From JAHEJX01 sp041605955 (lineage in GTDB: Bacteria > Actinomycetota > Acidimicrobiia > Spongiisociales > UBA5794), in the NCBI GenBank assembly GCA_041605955.1, contig JBFIXI010000051.1, positions 1 through 28,803 of the forward strand: a DNA stretch of 28,803 bases, written 5' to 3'. The notes below the pieces were generated by a model. The model had not been told where the DNA came from and did no database searches. It saw only the letters and a program-made list of their open reading frames with translations. The translations under genes were made by a program, and so were the position numbers. Below are positions 7,362 to 14,774 of the stretch, piece after piece. The stretch's first letter is position 1, and each line of letters starts with the position of its first letter.

Positions 7362-8537
7362 ATGGCAAGCAAACTATCGAAACGCTTGCGCGATCTGGAT
7401 AAGCCCAGATCGGGTGCGCCCCCTATTCCCGGTCGGGAAAGCTCCGACGACGATCGGCCGATTGACGCCGTCGTCTTCGTGATGATGGCCTTGACCGGCC
7501 TGCTGGCGCTGATCGTTTTCGCCGTGTTCTTCGGCATGAGGTCCATCGAAGGCGGCCTCGAGGACCGTATTGCGGACGGTCTCGAGGCGCGCGGCGTGAC
7601 CGAGGTCGAGGTGCGCGCCACTGCCAGAGACGTTCTAGTGGTGGGTGTCGTGTCGAGCGAAGATCAGATAGAGGAGGCCCTGGCGTTCATCGAGGGATTG
7701 GATGGGGTCGTCTCTCATGAGACGAACTTGCGGGTCAAGGTCGTTCGAGATCCAGGCGAGATCAAGATCGAATCGGATCCAATCGTTATCACCTGGGACG
7801 CGGGCGCCGCCACCGTTGTGGGGAACGTGTCGAGCAGTGATGTGAAAGACGCCCTCGAACTCAGCTTGCGGGACACCTTCGGCCAGGTCGACATGTCCGG
7901 GCTCACCGTAAAGGAAGGAATCGAGAGTGAACGTGATTGGTTCACCTCCTTCCTCCAACTCACCCAGACGATGCGCGAACTGACTCCGGTGGGGTCGGTC
8001 TTCGTGAGCTCCGACGACCGTCTCATTCAGGTCACGGCCGAGTTCGAGACCCGCAGCGAGCGGTCGAATGCTCGGCAGGCCGCCCAGGACATCATCAGCG
8101 CAACGACTTTCGAGTTCACCAGTGCCCTGACATACGAGGATGCGCCGCCGCCTCGCGAGGAGCAGGTCATCGAGCTGCAGGCGAGCATCGACGAGCTCAT
8201 CGAAGGCAAGGTCGTCGAGTTCGAGACCGATAGCGACGTGATCACGGCAACGGGGACCGCTCTGCTAGATGAGATCCTCGACGCGCTGCGCCAATTCCCC
8301 GACGTTTCGATCGAGATCGCGGGCCACACCGACGACCAAGGCACTGAGGAGTACAACAACGACTTGTCCCGCAGGCGGGCCGATGCCGTGTTGGCCTACC
8401 TCGTTGGTCGAGGTGAGCCGGTCGACCGCTTCGTCGTCGTCGGGTATGGCGAGAGTCGCCCCATCGCCGACAACGCCACGGCCGATGGCCGGGCCCGCAA
8501 CCGCCGCATCGAGTTCAAAGCACTGCTCGAAAGCTAG
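7362..8537 (+). CDS. Membrane-anchored BON/OmpA-domain peptidoglycan-binding protein (ArfA/OmpATb-like)
   Basis: This 391-residue protein has a basic cytoplasmic start, one membrane helix at about residues 35-58, one or two BON-like modules (alternating short helices and strands at about 62-205), and a C-terminal OmpA domain (about 280-388). The OmpA domain shows GHTDDQGTEEYNNDLSRRRA and a final ARNRRIEF, containing the Asp and Arg that hold diaminopimelate in peptidoglycan. The architecture matches mycobacterial ArfA (OmpATb), although the overall identity has not been measured. An interaction with the wall is firm; pore formation is not claimed. A GAAGG ribosome site lies 5-8 bases before the ATG. 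The 43-residue membrane peptide follows after 12 bases. Confidence 0.88.
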   Translation: MASKLSKRLRDLDKPRSGAPPIPGRESSDDDRPIDAVVFVMMALTGLLALIVFAVFFGMRSIEGGLEDRIADGLEARGVTEVEVRATARDVLVVGVVSSEDQIEEALAFIEGLDGVVSHETNLRVKVVRDPGEIKIESDPIVITWDAGAATVVGNVSSSDVKDALELSLRDTFGQVDMSGLTVKEGIESERDWFTSFLQLTQTMRELTPVGSVFVSSDDRLIQVTAEFETRSERSNARQAAQDIISATTFEFTSALTYEDAPPPREEQVIELQASIDELIEGKVVEFETDSDVITATGTALLDEILDALRQFPDVSIEIAGHTDDQGTEEYNNDLSRRRADAVLAYLVGRGEPVDRFVVVGYGESRPIADNATADGRARNRRIEFKALLES

Positions 8538-8549
8538 GAGCCCCAGGAA

Positions 8550-8681
8550 ATGCTGTTCGTAGCCTCCCAAATCGCCGCCTGGATCGTGGTGGCCGCCATG
8601 TTCGGCTTCGCCGTCGGATGGGCCGCCCGGGGCCGTCGATCAGGTCGCCGGATCGGCCGTCGCCTCGGGCGCCGGTTCTGA
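8550..8681 (+). CDS. Small membrane protein with Arg-rich tail (43 aa)
   Basis: A short reading frame codes for 43 residues: a membrane helix at about residues 4-26 (IAAWIVVAAMFGFAVGW) and then a tail dominated by Arg and Gly (RGRRSGRRIGRRLGRRF). The OmpA/BON gene ends 12 bases before it, and an AGGA ribosome site precedes the ATG. The position, ribosome site and protein-like composition support a real gene. The family was not recognised. In ArfABC of mycobacteria the OmpA protein is also followed by small membrane proteins, so an accessory role is conceivable, but that is inference by analogy. Confidence 0.6.
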   Translation: MLFVASQIAAWIVVAAMFGFAVGWAARGRRSGRRIGRRLGRRF

Positions 8682-8784
8682 TCGGCCTCAGCCAGCCCAT
8701 CATCGATAGTCCGATCGGCGGCACTGGCCCCGCTACCCGGCACTGCACCAATTAGCCTCCTATCCCCAAGAGGAAGAGGAGGCG

Positions 8785-9177
8785 ATGGAGTTCACCGGTG
8801 CCGAGAATGTGGTCTGGGAAGACGCCGGGACGGAGCGTTTCACCGGCGAGGTGCGCTTCGGTCCTCTGTATCCACCACAGGATCCGGACGACCTGAACGT
8901 TCTCGGGGTTCACTTCGGTCCGGGAGCGCGTACCGATTGGCATTCGCACCCCGGTGGCCAGGTCATATATGTGGCGGAAGGCGCCGGGTTCGTCTCCACT
9001 GCCGATGGAGGCCGGGTGGTGATCACCGCCGGTGACGTCGTGCATGCCCCCGCCGGCGAAGTGCACTGGCACGGCGCCCTGCCGAACTCCCACATGGTTC
9101 ATCTGTCGCTGACGTGGCGAGGCGCGACGGAGTGGGAGCCTCGCAAGGTCACCGACGAGGAGTATGCGGGTGAGTGA
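8785..9177 (+). CDS. Small cupin-domain protein
   Basis: This 130-residue single-domain cupin has the first cupin motif around GARTDWHSHPGGQVIYVAEG (His52, His54 and Gln58 as metal ligand candidates) and the second around GDVVHAPAGEVHWHGA. The Gln in place of the usual Glu is frequent in this subgroup. Related proteins occur beside carboxymuconolactone-type and other small-molecule enzymes, acting as metal-dependent isomerases, dioxygenases or binding proteins. The ribosome site GAGGAGG is strong. The stop overlaps the start of the Rieske-TPP gene by eight bases, so the two are translationally coupled and should act in one pathway. No specific reaction can be named. Confidence 0.88.
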   Translation: MEFTGAENVVWEDAGTERFTGEVRFGPLYPPQDPDDLNVLGVHFGPGARTDWHSHPGGQVIYVAEGAGFVSTADGGRVVITAGDVVHAPAGEVHWHGALPNSHMVHLSLTWRGATEWEPRKVTDEEYAGE

Positions 9178-11125
9178 GCGCGCCGCCAAAGTCGAATGGC
9201 ATCGGCTCGATGTCGAGGGCTTGGCGATCGGCCACGTCCAGCGAGCCGTCGTGTCCGATCGTGCCCTGGCGATCACTCGAACCGCCGACGGTTACGGCGT
9301 GCTCGACAATCGCTGCCCCCACCAAGGCGGGCCGCTGGGGGAAGGACATATCGAGGACGGGTGTTTGCTGTGTCCGTGGCACGGATACGAGTACGACCCG
9401 TTGACCGGCGAGTCTCCGGGGGAGTACGGCGATCGGGCCACCGTGTTCGAGAGCGAGCTGCGCGAGGACGGCCTGTACGTGGCGCTTCCCGTCATCGAGC
9501 CCCACGTCACCCTGATGGACCAGATGGTCGATGTGATGACCGACTGGGGAGTCGACACCGTCTTCGGCATGGTCGGCCATTCCAATCTGGGGTTGGCCGA
9601 CGCGATGCGCCGCGCCGAACAAGACGGCCGCCTCACTTATATCGGCATTCGCCACGAGGGCACGGCGGCGTTCGCCGCGTCGGCGTTCGCCAAGCTGACC
9701 GGCCGGCCGGCCGCGTGCTTTGCGATTGCCGGCCCCGGCTCGACGAACCTGCTGACGGGGTTGTGGGACGCCAAGGTCGACCGGGTGCCGATTCTGGCGC
9801 TGACCGGCCAGGTGAACACCCAGGTGCTGGGCCCGGGGGCGTTTCAAGAGATTCCGACCGCCGCCGCTTTCGAGGCGGTAGCCGAGTGGAGCCAGACCGT
9901 GCTGCGCGATGCCAACGCGCCCGAGCTGATGGCTCTCGCCATCAAGCATGCCGTGGTCAAGCGAGATGTCGGCCATCTGATCTTTCCCAACGACACTCAG
10001 GAGATGCCGGGCCTCGAGCGGCCGCCGGAGACGCCCCGCGCGGGACGGATCGCTACCCCGGAGATCGCTCCGCCGGAAGAGGATCTGCAGGCCGCCGTCG
10101 AGCTGCTGCAAGCGGCGGAACGGCCGGTGATCATCGTCGGTCACGGAGCACGCCGCCACCGTTCCGAGATCATCGCCCTGGCGGAGCACATCGACGCCCC
10201 GGTGATCACCACCTTCAAAGGCAAGGGTCTGATCAGCGACTCGCACCCGCTCGGCTGTGGGGTTCTGGGGCGTTCCGGTACCCCGGTGGGATCGGCGGTG
10301 ATGGGCCATAGCGATGCGCTGCTGGTCTTCGGCGCATCCTTCTCCAATCACACCGGGATCTCCAAGAACAAGCCGACGATCCAGGTGGATTTCGATCGAA
10401 TGACCCTCGGCAAGTTCCACTCGGTCGATATTCCGCTGTGGGGCGAGATCGGACGCACCGTGACCGCAATGATGAGCCGTCTCGACCCTGTGGACCGGCC
10501 GGATCAACGGGCCGGGATCGCCCGCCGGTGGGCCGACTGGCGCGCCGAAAAGGAGCGCCGCGCCAGGTTGGTAGACGACGGCGGGCGAATGCACCCCGCT
10601 CGGCTGTTTGCCGCCCTCACCAAGCACGTCCCCGCCGACGCCGTCCTGCCGGTGGACGTAGGCAACAACACCTACGCGTTCGGCCACTACTTCGAGTGCA
10701 CCGGGATGCAAGACGTCATCATGTCGGGTTATCTCGGCTCGATCGGTTTTGCCCTGCCGGCGGCTCTAGGCGCCGCCGTCGCAGTGCAAGGAAGTCGCCG
10801 GGTCATCTCGATCTCCGGGGACGGCGGGCTTGGTCAGTATTTGGCCGACTTCACGACCGCAGTCAAGTACGAGCTACCGATCGTCCATGTCGTCCTCAAC
10901 AACGACGAGTTGGCCAAGATCACGAGGGAACAAATCGGAGATCTGCGTCCCGTTTGGCAGACCAGCCTGGTCAACCCGGATTTCGCCAAGTATGCCGAGC
11001 TGTGTGGCGGCGCCGGGTTTCGCGTGTCGGCCGGCGACGAGCTCGACGACGTCCTCTCCGCCGCGCTGGCGGTAACGGATCGGCCGGTGATGGTGGAGGT
11101 GCATGCCTCGGGGCGCTGGGTGTGA
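9170..11125 (+). CDS. Rieske [2Fe-2S] domain fused to a thiamine-diphosphate enzyme (pyruvate oxidase/acetolactate synthase type)
   Basis: One 651-residue chain joins two modules. Residues about 7-108 form a Rieske ferredoxin-like domain with the cluster ligands Cys49-x-His51 (RCPHQGG) and Cys68-x2-His71 (LCPWHGYEYD). From about residue 115 a complete TPP enzyme follows: catalytic Glu163 in RHEGTAAF, the PGSTNLLTGLWDA segment, a central domain, and the TPP/Mg motif GDGG (550-553) ending in NN (577-578). It resembles PoxB-like pyruvate oxidases most, but no membrane-binding tail was seen. The Rieske centre could take electrons from the TPP adduct, as ferredoxin does elsewhere. GTG at 9170 is chosen because GAGGAG lies seven bases upstream; ATG at 9164 is only one base from it. 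Confidence 0.9.
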   Translation: MSERAAKVEWHRLDVEGLAIGHVQRAVVSDRALAITRTADGYGVLDNRCPHQGGPLGEGHIEDGCLLCPWHGYEYDPLTGESPGEYGDRATVFESELREDGLYVALPVIEPHVTLMDQMVDVMTDWGVDTVFGMVGHSNLGLADAMRRAEQDGRLTYIGIRHEGTAAFAASAFAKLTGRPAACFAIAGPGSTNLLTGLWDAKVDRVPILALTGQVNTQVLGPGAFQEIPTAAAFEAVAEWSQTVLRDANAPELMALAIKHAVVKRDVGHLIFPNDTQEMPGLERPPETPRAGRIATPEIAPPEEDLQAAVELLQAAERPVIIVGHGARRHRSEIIALAEHIDAPVITTFKGKGLISDSHPLGCGVLGRSGTPVGSAVMGHSDALLVFGASFSNHTGISKNKPTIQVDFDRMTLGKFHSVDIPLWGEIGRTVTAMMSRLDPVDRPDQRAGIARRWADWRAEKERRARLVDDGGRMHPARLFAALTKHVPADAVLPVDVGNNTYAFGHYFECTGMQDVIMSGYLGSIGFALPAALGAAVAVQGSRRVISISGDGGLGQYLADFTTAVKYELPIVHVVLNNDELAKITREQIGDLRPVWQTSLVNPDFAKYAELCGGAGFRVSAGDELDDVLSAALAVTDRPVMVEVHASGRWV

Positions 11126-11266
11126 GCTGCACCATTCGGGAATCACATTTGGGAAACCGTACCGCCTCGGCAGAGCTGTCTGCCGCTGCCGCAACGGCCG
11201 CCTTGCGGACGCGCCACCGGGACGCCAGGATGGTGCCCGCTACTGCCCAAATCTGTAGGTGCACCG

Positions 11267-11575
11267 ATGGCTAGTCCGACCGAGTTACCCGATCTCGTCC
11301 GCGAGTTCACCGACATGTCGCGGGAATACCTGCGTCAAGAGACTGTCGAACCCGCCAGGCACCTCGGGCGATACGCCGGCTTTGCCATCGGGGCAGCCGT
11401 TTCCTTTGCGCTCGGAGCGTTGCTGCTGGGCATCGCCGGAGCGCGCCTCATCATCGGCGCGCTGCCGGAAGGGCCCAATTGGAGTGCTCTCGGCTACTTG
11501 ATCGCCACCGTCGTACTCGCATTGCTGTCCTTTCTGCTCGTCAGGCTGGGCGCCGAAGATCGAAAGAGGAGTTAG
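11267..11575 (+). CDS. Small two-helix membrane protein (putative holin-X/DUF1469-like)
   Basis: The 102-residue product has a charged N-terminal segment of about 35 residues and two membrane helices (about 36-62 and 73-92) joined by a short loop, with a basic end (EDRKRS). The layout resembles actinobacterial holin-superfamily III or YqjE-type proteins, which often stand beside small helper proteins like the next gene. The function is unknown. An AGGTG ribosome site lies eight bases before the ATG. It is the first of four tightly spaced small genes leading to trmI and the proteasome genes. Confidence 0.7.
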   Translation: MASPTELPDLVREFTDMSREYLRQETVEPARHLGRYAGFAIGAAVSFALGALLLGIAGARLIIGALPEGPNWSALGYLIATVVLALLSFLLVRLGAEDRKRS

Positions 11576-11577
11576 CC

Positions 11578-11778
11578 ATGGCTATTGAGCGAGCCGACCT
11601 CGAAGCCAAGTTGCGCGAGATCGAGGACATCGTCACGGAAACCAAGGAGCGGGCTCGCTCCACCGGAACGCTATTGGTCGTGGCCGCGGTGGTCGTCGCC
11701 GCGTTGCTCTATCTGTATGGCAAGCGGAAGGGCAAGAAGGCGGGCGGCGCCCGCGTCGAGGTTTACCGGCTCAAGTGA
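11578..11778 (+). CDS. Small single-helix membrane protein (66 aa)
   Basis: The product has an amphipathic, charged N-terminal helix (residues 1-27, EAKLREIEDIVTETKERA), one membrane helix (about 29-46) and a Lys-rich cytoplasmic end. Its order next to the two-helix membrane protein recalls YqjD/YqjE-like pairs, but similarity is only by layout. The AGGAG ribosome site lies within the end of the previous gene, six bases before the ATG. The stop overlaps the next GTG by four bases. Confidence 0.7.
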   Translation: MAIERADLEAKLREIEDIVTETKERARSTGTLLVVAAVVVAALLYLYGKRKGKKAGGARVEVYRLK

Positions 11779-11999
11779 ACAATCTCGTTGCCTTCGGCAT
11801 ACGGCAGCTCTTCGGTGGAGCGCGTCGCGGCCAGCCGGGCATCGCCGGATTGGGGGCGGCACTCGCAATCATTGGCTGGCTGAGGGGCCGCACTCAGCCG
11901 AAGCAGCTCCTCTACCGGCGGCGGTTGCGACCCGGCGAAGAGGTGCGGATTCGGTTCGTCAGGGGCGAGTCCGGCGAAGAGCTCTCAGTGAAGGGTTAG
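11775..11999 (+). CDS. Small hypothetical protein with one hydrophobic segment (74 aa)
   Basis: This 74-residue protein has a Gly/Ala-rich hydrophobic segment (about residues 20-35, PGIAGLGAALAIIGWL) followed by a basic, strand-like region (KQLLYRRRLRPGEEVRIRFV). It starts with GTG in a GTGA overlap with the previous stop, which is good evidence for translation. The family was not recognised. Similar short proteins with a C-terminal RxRPGE-VR stretch are often found in actinobacterial small membrane clusters; this last point is from memory and unverified. Confidence 0.6.
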   Translation: MNNLVAFGIRQLFGGARRGQPGIAGLGAALAIIGWLRGRTQPKQLLYRRRLRPGEEVRIRFVRGESGEELSVKG

Positions 12000-12006
12000 C
12001 TGCATC

Positions 12007-12108
12007 GTGTTTCGCAACCGGGAGAAGATGGTCAAGATCCTCGTGTGGGTGGTCGTGCTGTCGATGGTGCTGACCCTCTTCGCCACGGTTGCTGCGATAC
12101 TCGGTTAG
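12007..12108 (+). CDS. Very small membrane peptide (33 aa), DUF4044/Prli42-like in layout
   Basis: The 33-residue frame reads as a basic start (FRNREKMVK) followed by one membrane helix (ILVWVVVLSMVLTLFATVAAIL). It starts at GTG 12007, with AAGGG about 11 bases upstream, and ends two bases before the trmI start. The KMVKILVWVVVLSM stretch resembles the small single-helix peptides grouped as DUF4044 and Prli42, known mainly from Firmicutes. That likeness is by eye only. The tight position between two genes and the clean transmembrane sequence make a real gene likely. Confidence 0.5.
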   Translation: MFRNREKMVKILVWVVVLSMVLTLFATVAAILG

Positions 12109-12110
12109 CC

Positions 12111-12905
12111 GTGACCAACTTCGTGGCCGGCGAGCCGTGCCTCCTATATGACGCCAAGGGCCGAACCTATCTGATTCAGCTCGAACCGGGCGGTGAGTTC
12201 CAGTACCACCGAGGAGTGGTCCCCCACGCCGCCATCATCGGCCAGCCCGAGGGGTGTTTCGTGGCGGCATCGCTGGGATCGAAGCTGGTTGCGGTGCGGC
12301 CCCGGCTCGCCGATTACGCCTTGAAGATGCCACGGGGCGCCGCCGTCGTATACCCCAAGGACACGGCCGCCATCGTCATGTGGGCCGACATCTATCCAGG
12401 GGCCACCGTGTTGGAGGCGGGCACCGGCTCCGGCGCTTTGACACTGGCGCTGTTGCGCGCCGTGGGTGACCGGGGCCGGGTGGTCTCTGTCGAGCGCCGC
12501 TCCGACCACGCTCAACTGGCGGCGCAACGCATCGAGCGCTTTCTGGGGGCGCTCCCTTCCAACCTCGAGCTGCGGGTGGGTGAGGTCGAAGAGAGCTTCG
12601 CGGACGTTCTTCCCGACCGTGTAGTGCTGGACGTGCCCGAGCCATGGCACAGCGTGGCGCCTGCCGACGCTCATTTGCGGCCCGGCGGAGTGTTCGCGTG
12701 TTATCTGCCCACCATCCCGCAGGTGCAGCAGGTGCGCCAGGCCCTCGCCGCCGCCGGCTCGTTCATCGAGACGTCGACATTCGAAGTTCTCCACCGGGAG
12801 TGGATCGTCGAGGGCCGCTCGGTGCGGCCCAGCCACCGCATGCAGGGCCACACGGGTTTCATCACTGTGGCCAGGCGTTTCATTCGCTCCGGCTCGGCGA
12901 CCTGA
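12111..12905 (+). CDS. trmI: tRNA (adenine58-N1)-methyltransferase TrmI
   Basis: The 264-residue enzyme methylates N1 of A58 in the T-loop of tRNA using S-adenosylmethionine. An N-terminal beta-barrel domain (to about residue 75) precedes the Rossmann methyltransferase domain with SAM motif VLEAGTGSGALT, the acidic end of strand 2 (VVSVERR) and the LDVPEPW catalytic region. The mycobacterial homologue Rv2118c is encoded immediately beside mpa, as here, which strengthens the call. GTG at 12111 is chosen because it follows the previous stop by two bases and the sequence TNFVAGEPCLLYD begins the barrel; an earlier in-frame ATG at 12045 would overlap the small peptide gene. Confidence 0.92.
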   Translation: MTNFVAGEPCLLYDAKGRTYLIQLEPGGEFQYHRGVVPHAAIIGQPEGCFVAASLGSKLVAVRPRLADYALKMPRGAAVVYPKDTAAIVMWADIYPGATVLEAGTGSGALTLALLRAVGDRGRVVSVERRSDHAQLAAQRIERFLGALPSNLELRVGEVEESFADVLPDRVVLDVPEPWHSVAPADAHLRPGGVFACYLPTIPQVQQVRQALAAAGSFIETSTFEVLHREWIVEGRSVRPSHRMQGHTGFITVARRFIRSGSAT

Positions 12906-12982
12906 ACGGAGGCGTGGCCGGGCAGTCGAGTGTGCCCTTGAAGTTCGCTGCGAAGCTGCCGATGTTGTGTCATAGGGGTGCC

Positions 12983-12988
12983 TACACT
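12983..12988 (+). promoter_or_regulatory. -10 element for the proteasome operon
   Basis: TACACT, the same hexamer as before the DivIVA-like and dehydratase genes, lies 42 bases before the mpa GTG. The predicted leader of about 35 bases contains AGGAGG at 13017-13022. No proper -35 is seen at the right distance. Confidence 0.4.
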
Positions 12989-13030
12989 GGCGCCTCCACA
13001 GACCGATGAGCTTGTCAGGAGGCCAGCGGC

Positions 13031-14752
13031 GTGGACAGAAGCGAGGGTCAGAGCCCGGATTTGAAGAGCACCGTGCGAATGCTCGAGGAGGAAGTCGCCA
13101 TTCTCCGGCGGCGCCTCCAGGACGCGCCGCGTCGGGTTCGGGTCCTCGAAGAGCGTCTCCTCGACACCAAGAACAAGCTCGCTCAGGCGGCCACCCAGAA
13201 TCAGAAGCTGTCCTCTGCGCTCGAGGAGACCCGCGAGCAGCTAGCCATGCTGCGGGAAGAGGTCGAGAAGCTGACCGCGCCTCCCAACCCGTTCGGCACC
13301 GTGCTCGGTGTCAACCCGGACGGCACCGCCGACGTCTTCACCGCGAATCGCAAGATGCGGGTCAATGTGGAGCCGAGCATCGAGATCAAGGCGCTCGAAA
13401 TCGGCCAGACGGTTCTTCTCAACGAGGCGTACAACGTCATCGAGGTTCGGGAATTCGACATCGCCGGGGAGGTGGTGACGATCAAGGAGGTGCTGGGCGA
13501 GGAGCGCCTCATCGTTACCGGTCGAGCGGACGAAGAGAAGGTCATTGAGCGCGCCGCCCCATTGATCGGCGAGTTTCTCCGGGTCGGGGATCACGTGCGC
13601 CTCGATGTTCGAACGAGCCTGGCTTTCGAAAAGCTGGTCCGTCCCGAGGTGGAAGAGCTGGTGCTCGAGGAAGTGCCGGACGTCTCCTACGAGGACATCG
13701 GAGGCCTCCGCGAGCAGATCGAGTCCATCCAGGATGCGATCGAGCTGCCGTACATCTACAAGGAACGCTTTGCCGACTACGACCTGTCTCCGCCCAAGGG
13801 CGTGCTGCTCTATGGGCCTCCGGGATGCGGCAAGACACTGATCGCCAAAGCCGTGGCCAACAGTCTCGCCAAGGCAGTTGCCGCCAAGGAAGGAAATGAG
13901 GACACGCGCTCGTACTTCCTCAACATCAAGGGCCCCGAGCTGCTCAACAAGTACGTTGGCGAGACCGAGCGTCAGATTCGCCTGATCTTCCAGCGAGCGA
14001 AGGAGAAGAGCGACGAAGGGGTTCCGGTCATCGTCTTCTTCGATGAGATGGACTCGCTATTCCGCACCCGCGGCACCGGCGTCTCGTCGGATGTCGAGTC
14101 GACCATCGTTCCGCAGCTGCTCTCCGAGCTCGATGGAGTCGAGACTCTCAAGAACGTGATCGTCATCGGCGCCTCCAACCGAGAGGACCTCATCGACCCG
14201 GCCATCCTCCGCCCCGGCCGCCTCGACGTGAAGGTCAAGATCGAGCGTCCCGATGAAGTGGCTGCCAGGCAGATCTTCTCGATCTACCTCACCGAGAACC
14301 TCCCGTTCGCGCAGAGCGAGATCGACCACTTCAACGGGAATATGCGGGCCATGATCGACGACATGATCGAGAAGGTCGTCGAGCGGATGTACGACACGTC
14401 CGAGCACAACCGATTCCTCGAAGTGACATACGCCAACGGTGACCGGGAAGTCCTCTACTTCAAGGACTTCTCTTCGGGCGCGATGATCGAGAACATCGTG
14501 CGCCGGGCCAAGAAAGACACGATCAAGCGTGAGATCGCCGGTGACGCTCCGGGCCTGACCAAGAACGACCTGTTCGAGGCCATCGTCCAGGAGTTCCGGG
14601 AGCACGAGGATCTGCCCAACACGACCAACCCGGATGACTGGGCGAAGATCAGCGGCAAGAAGGGTGAGCGCATCGTCTATGTGCGGACCCTCATCGAAGG
14701 CAGCGGCGAGAGCCGTACCATCGAAGCCGTCACCCCGGGTCAATATCTGTGA
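13031..14752 (+). CDS. mpa: Proteasome-associated AAA ATPase Mpa/ARC
   Basis: This 573-residue ATPase recognises Pup, unfolds the tagged protein and feeds it to the 20S proteasome. The N-terminal coiled coil (about residues 12-83) binds Pup, two OB-fold domains follow (about 85-205), and the AAA domain holds Walker A GPPGCGKT (262-269), pore loop KYVG (307-310) and Walker B VIVFFDEMDS (333-342). The chain ends GQYL, the penultimate-Tyr motif that docks into the proteasome alpha ring. It starts with GTG, eight bases after AGGAGG. The length fits the family. Dop follows 22 bases downstream, then pup, prcB and prcA. Confidence 0.97.
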   Translation: MDRSEGQSPDLKSTVRMLEEEVAILRRRLQDAPRRVRVLEERLLDTKNKLAQAATQNQKLSSALEETREQLAMLREEVEKLTAPPNPFGTVLGVNPDGTADVFTANRKMRVNVEPSIEIKALEIGQTVLLNEAYNVIEVREFDIAGEVVTIKEVLGEERLIVTGRADEEKVIERAAPLIGEFLRVGDHVRLDVRTSLAFEKLVRPEVEELVLEEVPDVSYEDIGGLREQIESIQDAIELPYIYKERFADYDLSPPKGVLLYGPPGCGKTLIAKAVANSLAKAVAAKEGNEDTRSYFLNIKGPELLNKYVGETERQIRLIFQRAKEKSDEGVPVIVFFDEMDSLFRTRGTGVSSDVESTIVPQLLSELDGVETLKNVIVIGASNREDLIDPAILRPGRLDVKVKIERPDEVAARQIFSIYLTENLPFAQSEIDHFNGNMRAMIDDMIEKVVERMYDTSEHNRFLEVTYANGDREVLYFKDFSSGAMIENIVRRAKKDTIKREIAGDAPGLTKNDLFEAIVQEFREHEDLPNTTNPDDWAKISGKKGERIVYVRTLIEGSGESRTIEAVTPGQYL

Positions 14753-14774
14753 GCGGGCCGGAAGGTCATAGCTA

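Noticed and set aside
9149..10711. Long open frame on the minus strand opposite the Rieske-TPP gene
   Set aside because: It is the antisense shadow of a clearly conserved enzyme in GC-rich DNA; it has no recognisable motif and is rich in His, Arg and Gly.
11126..11266. Possible promoter in the gap before the small membrane genes
   Set aside because: TACTGC and TTGCGG strings occur, but neither spacing nor match was good enough to claim a promoter; only the AGGTG ribosome site is supported.
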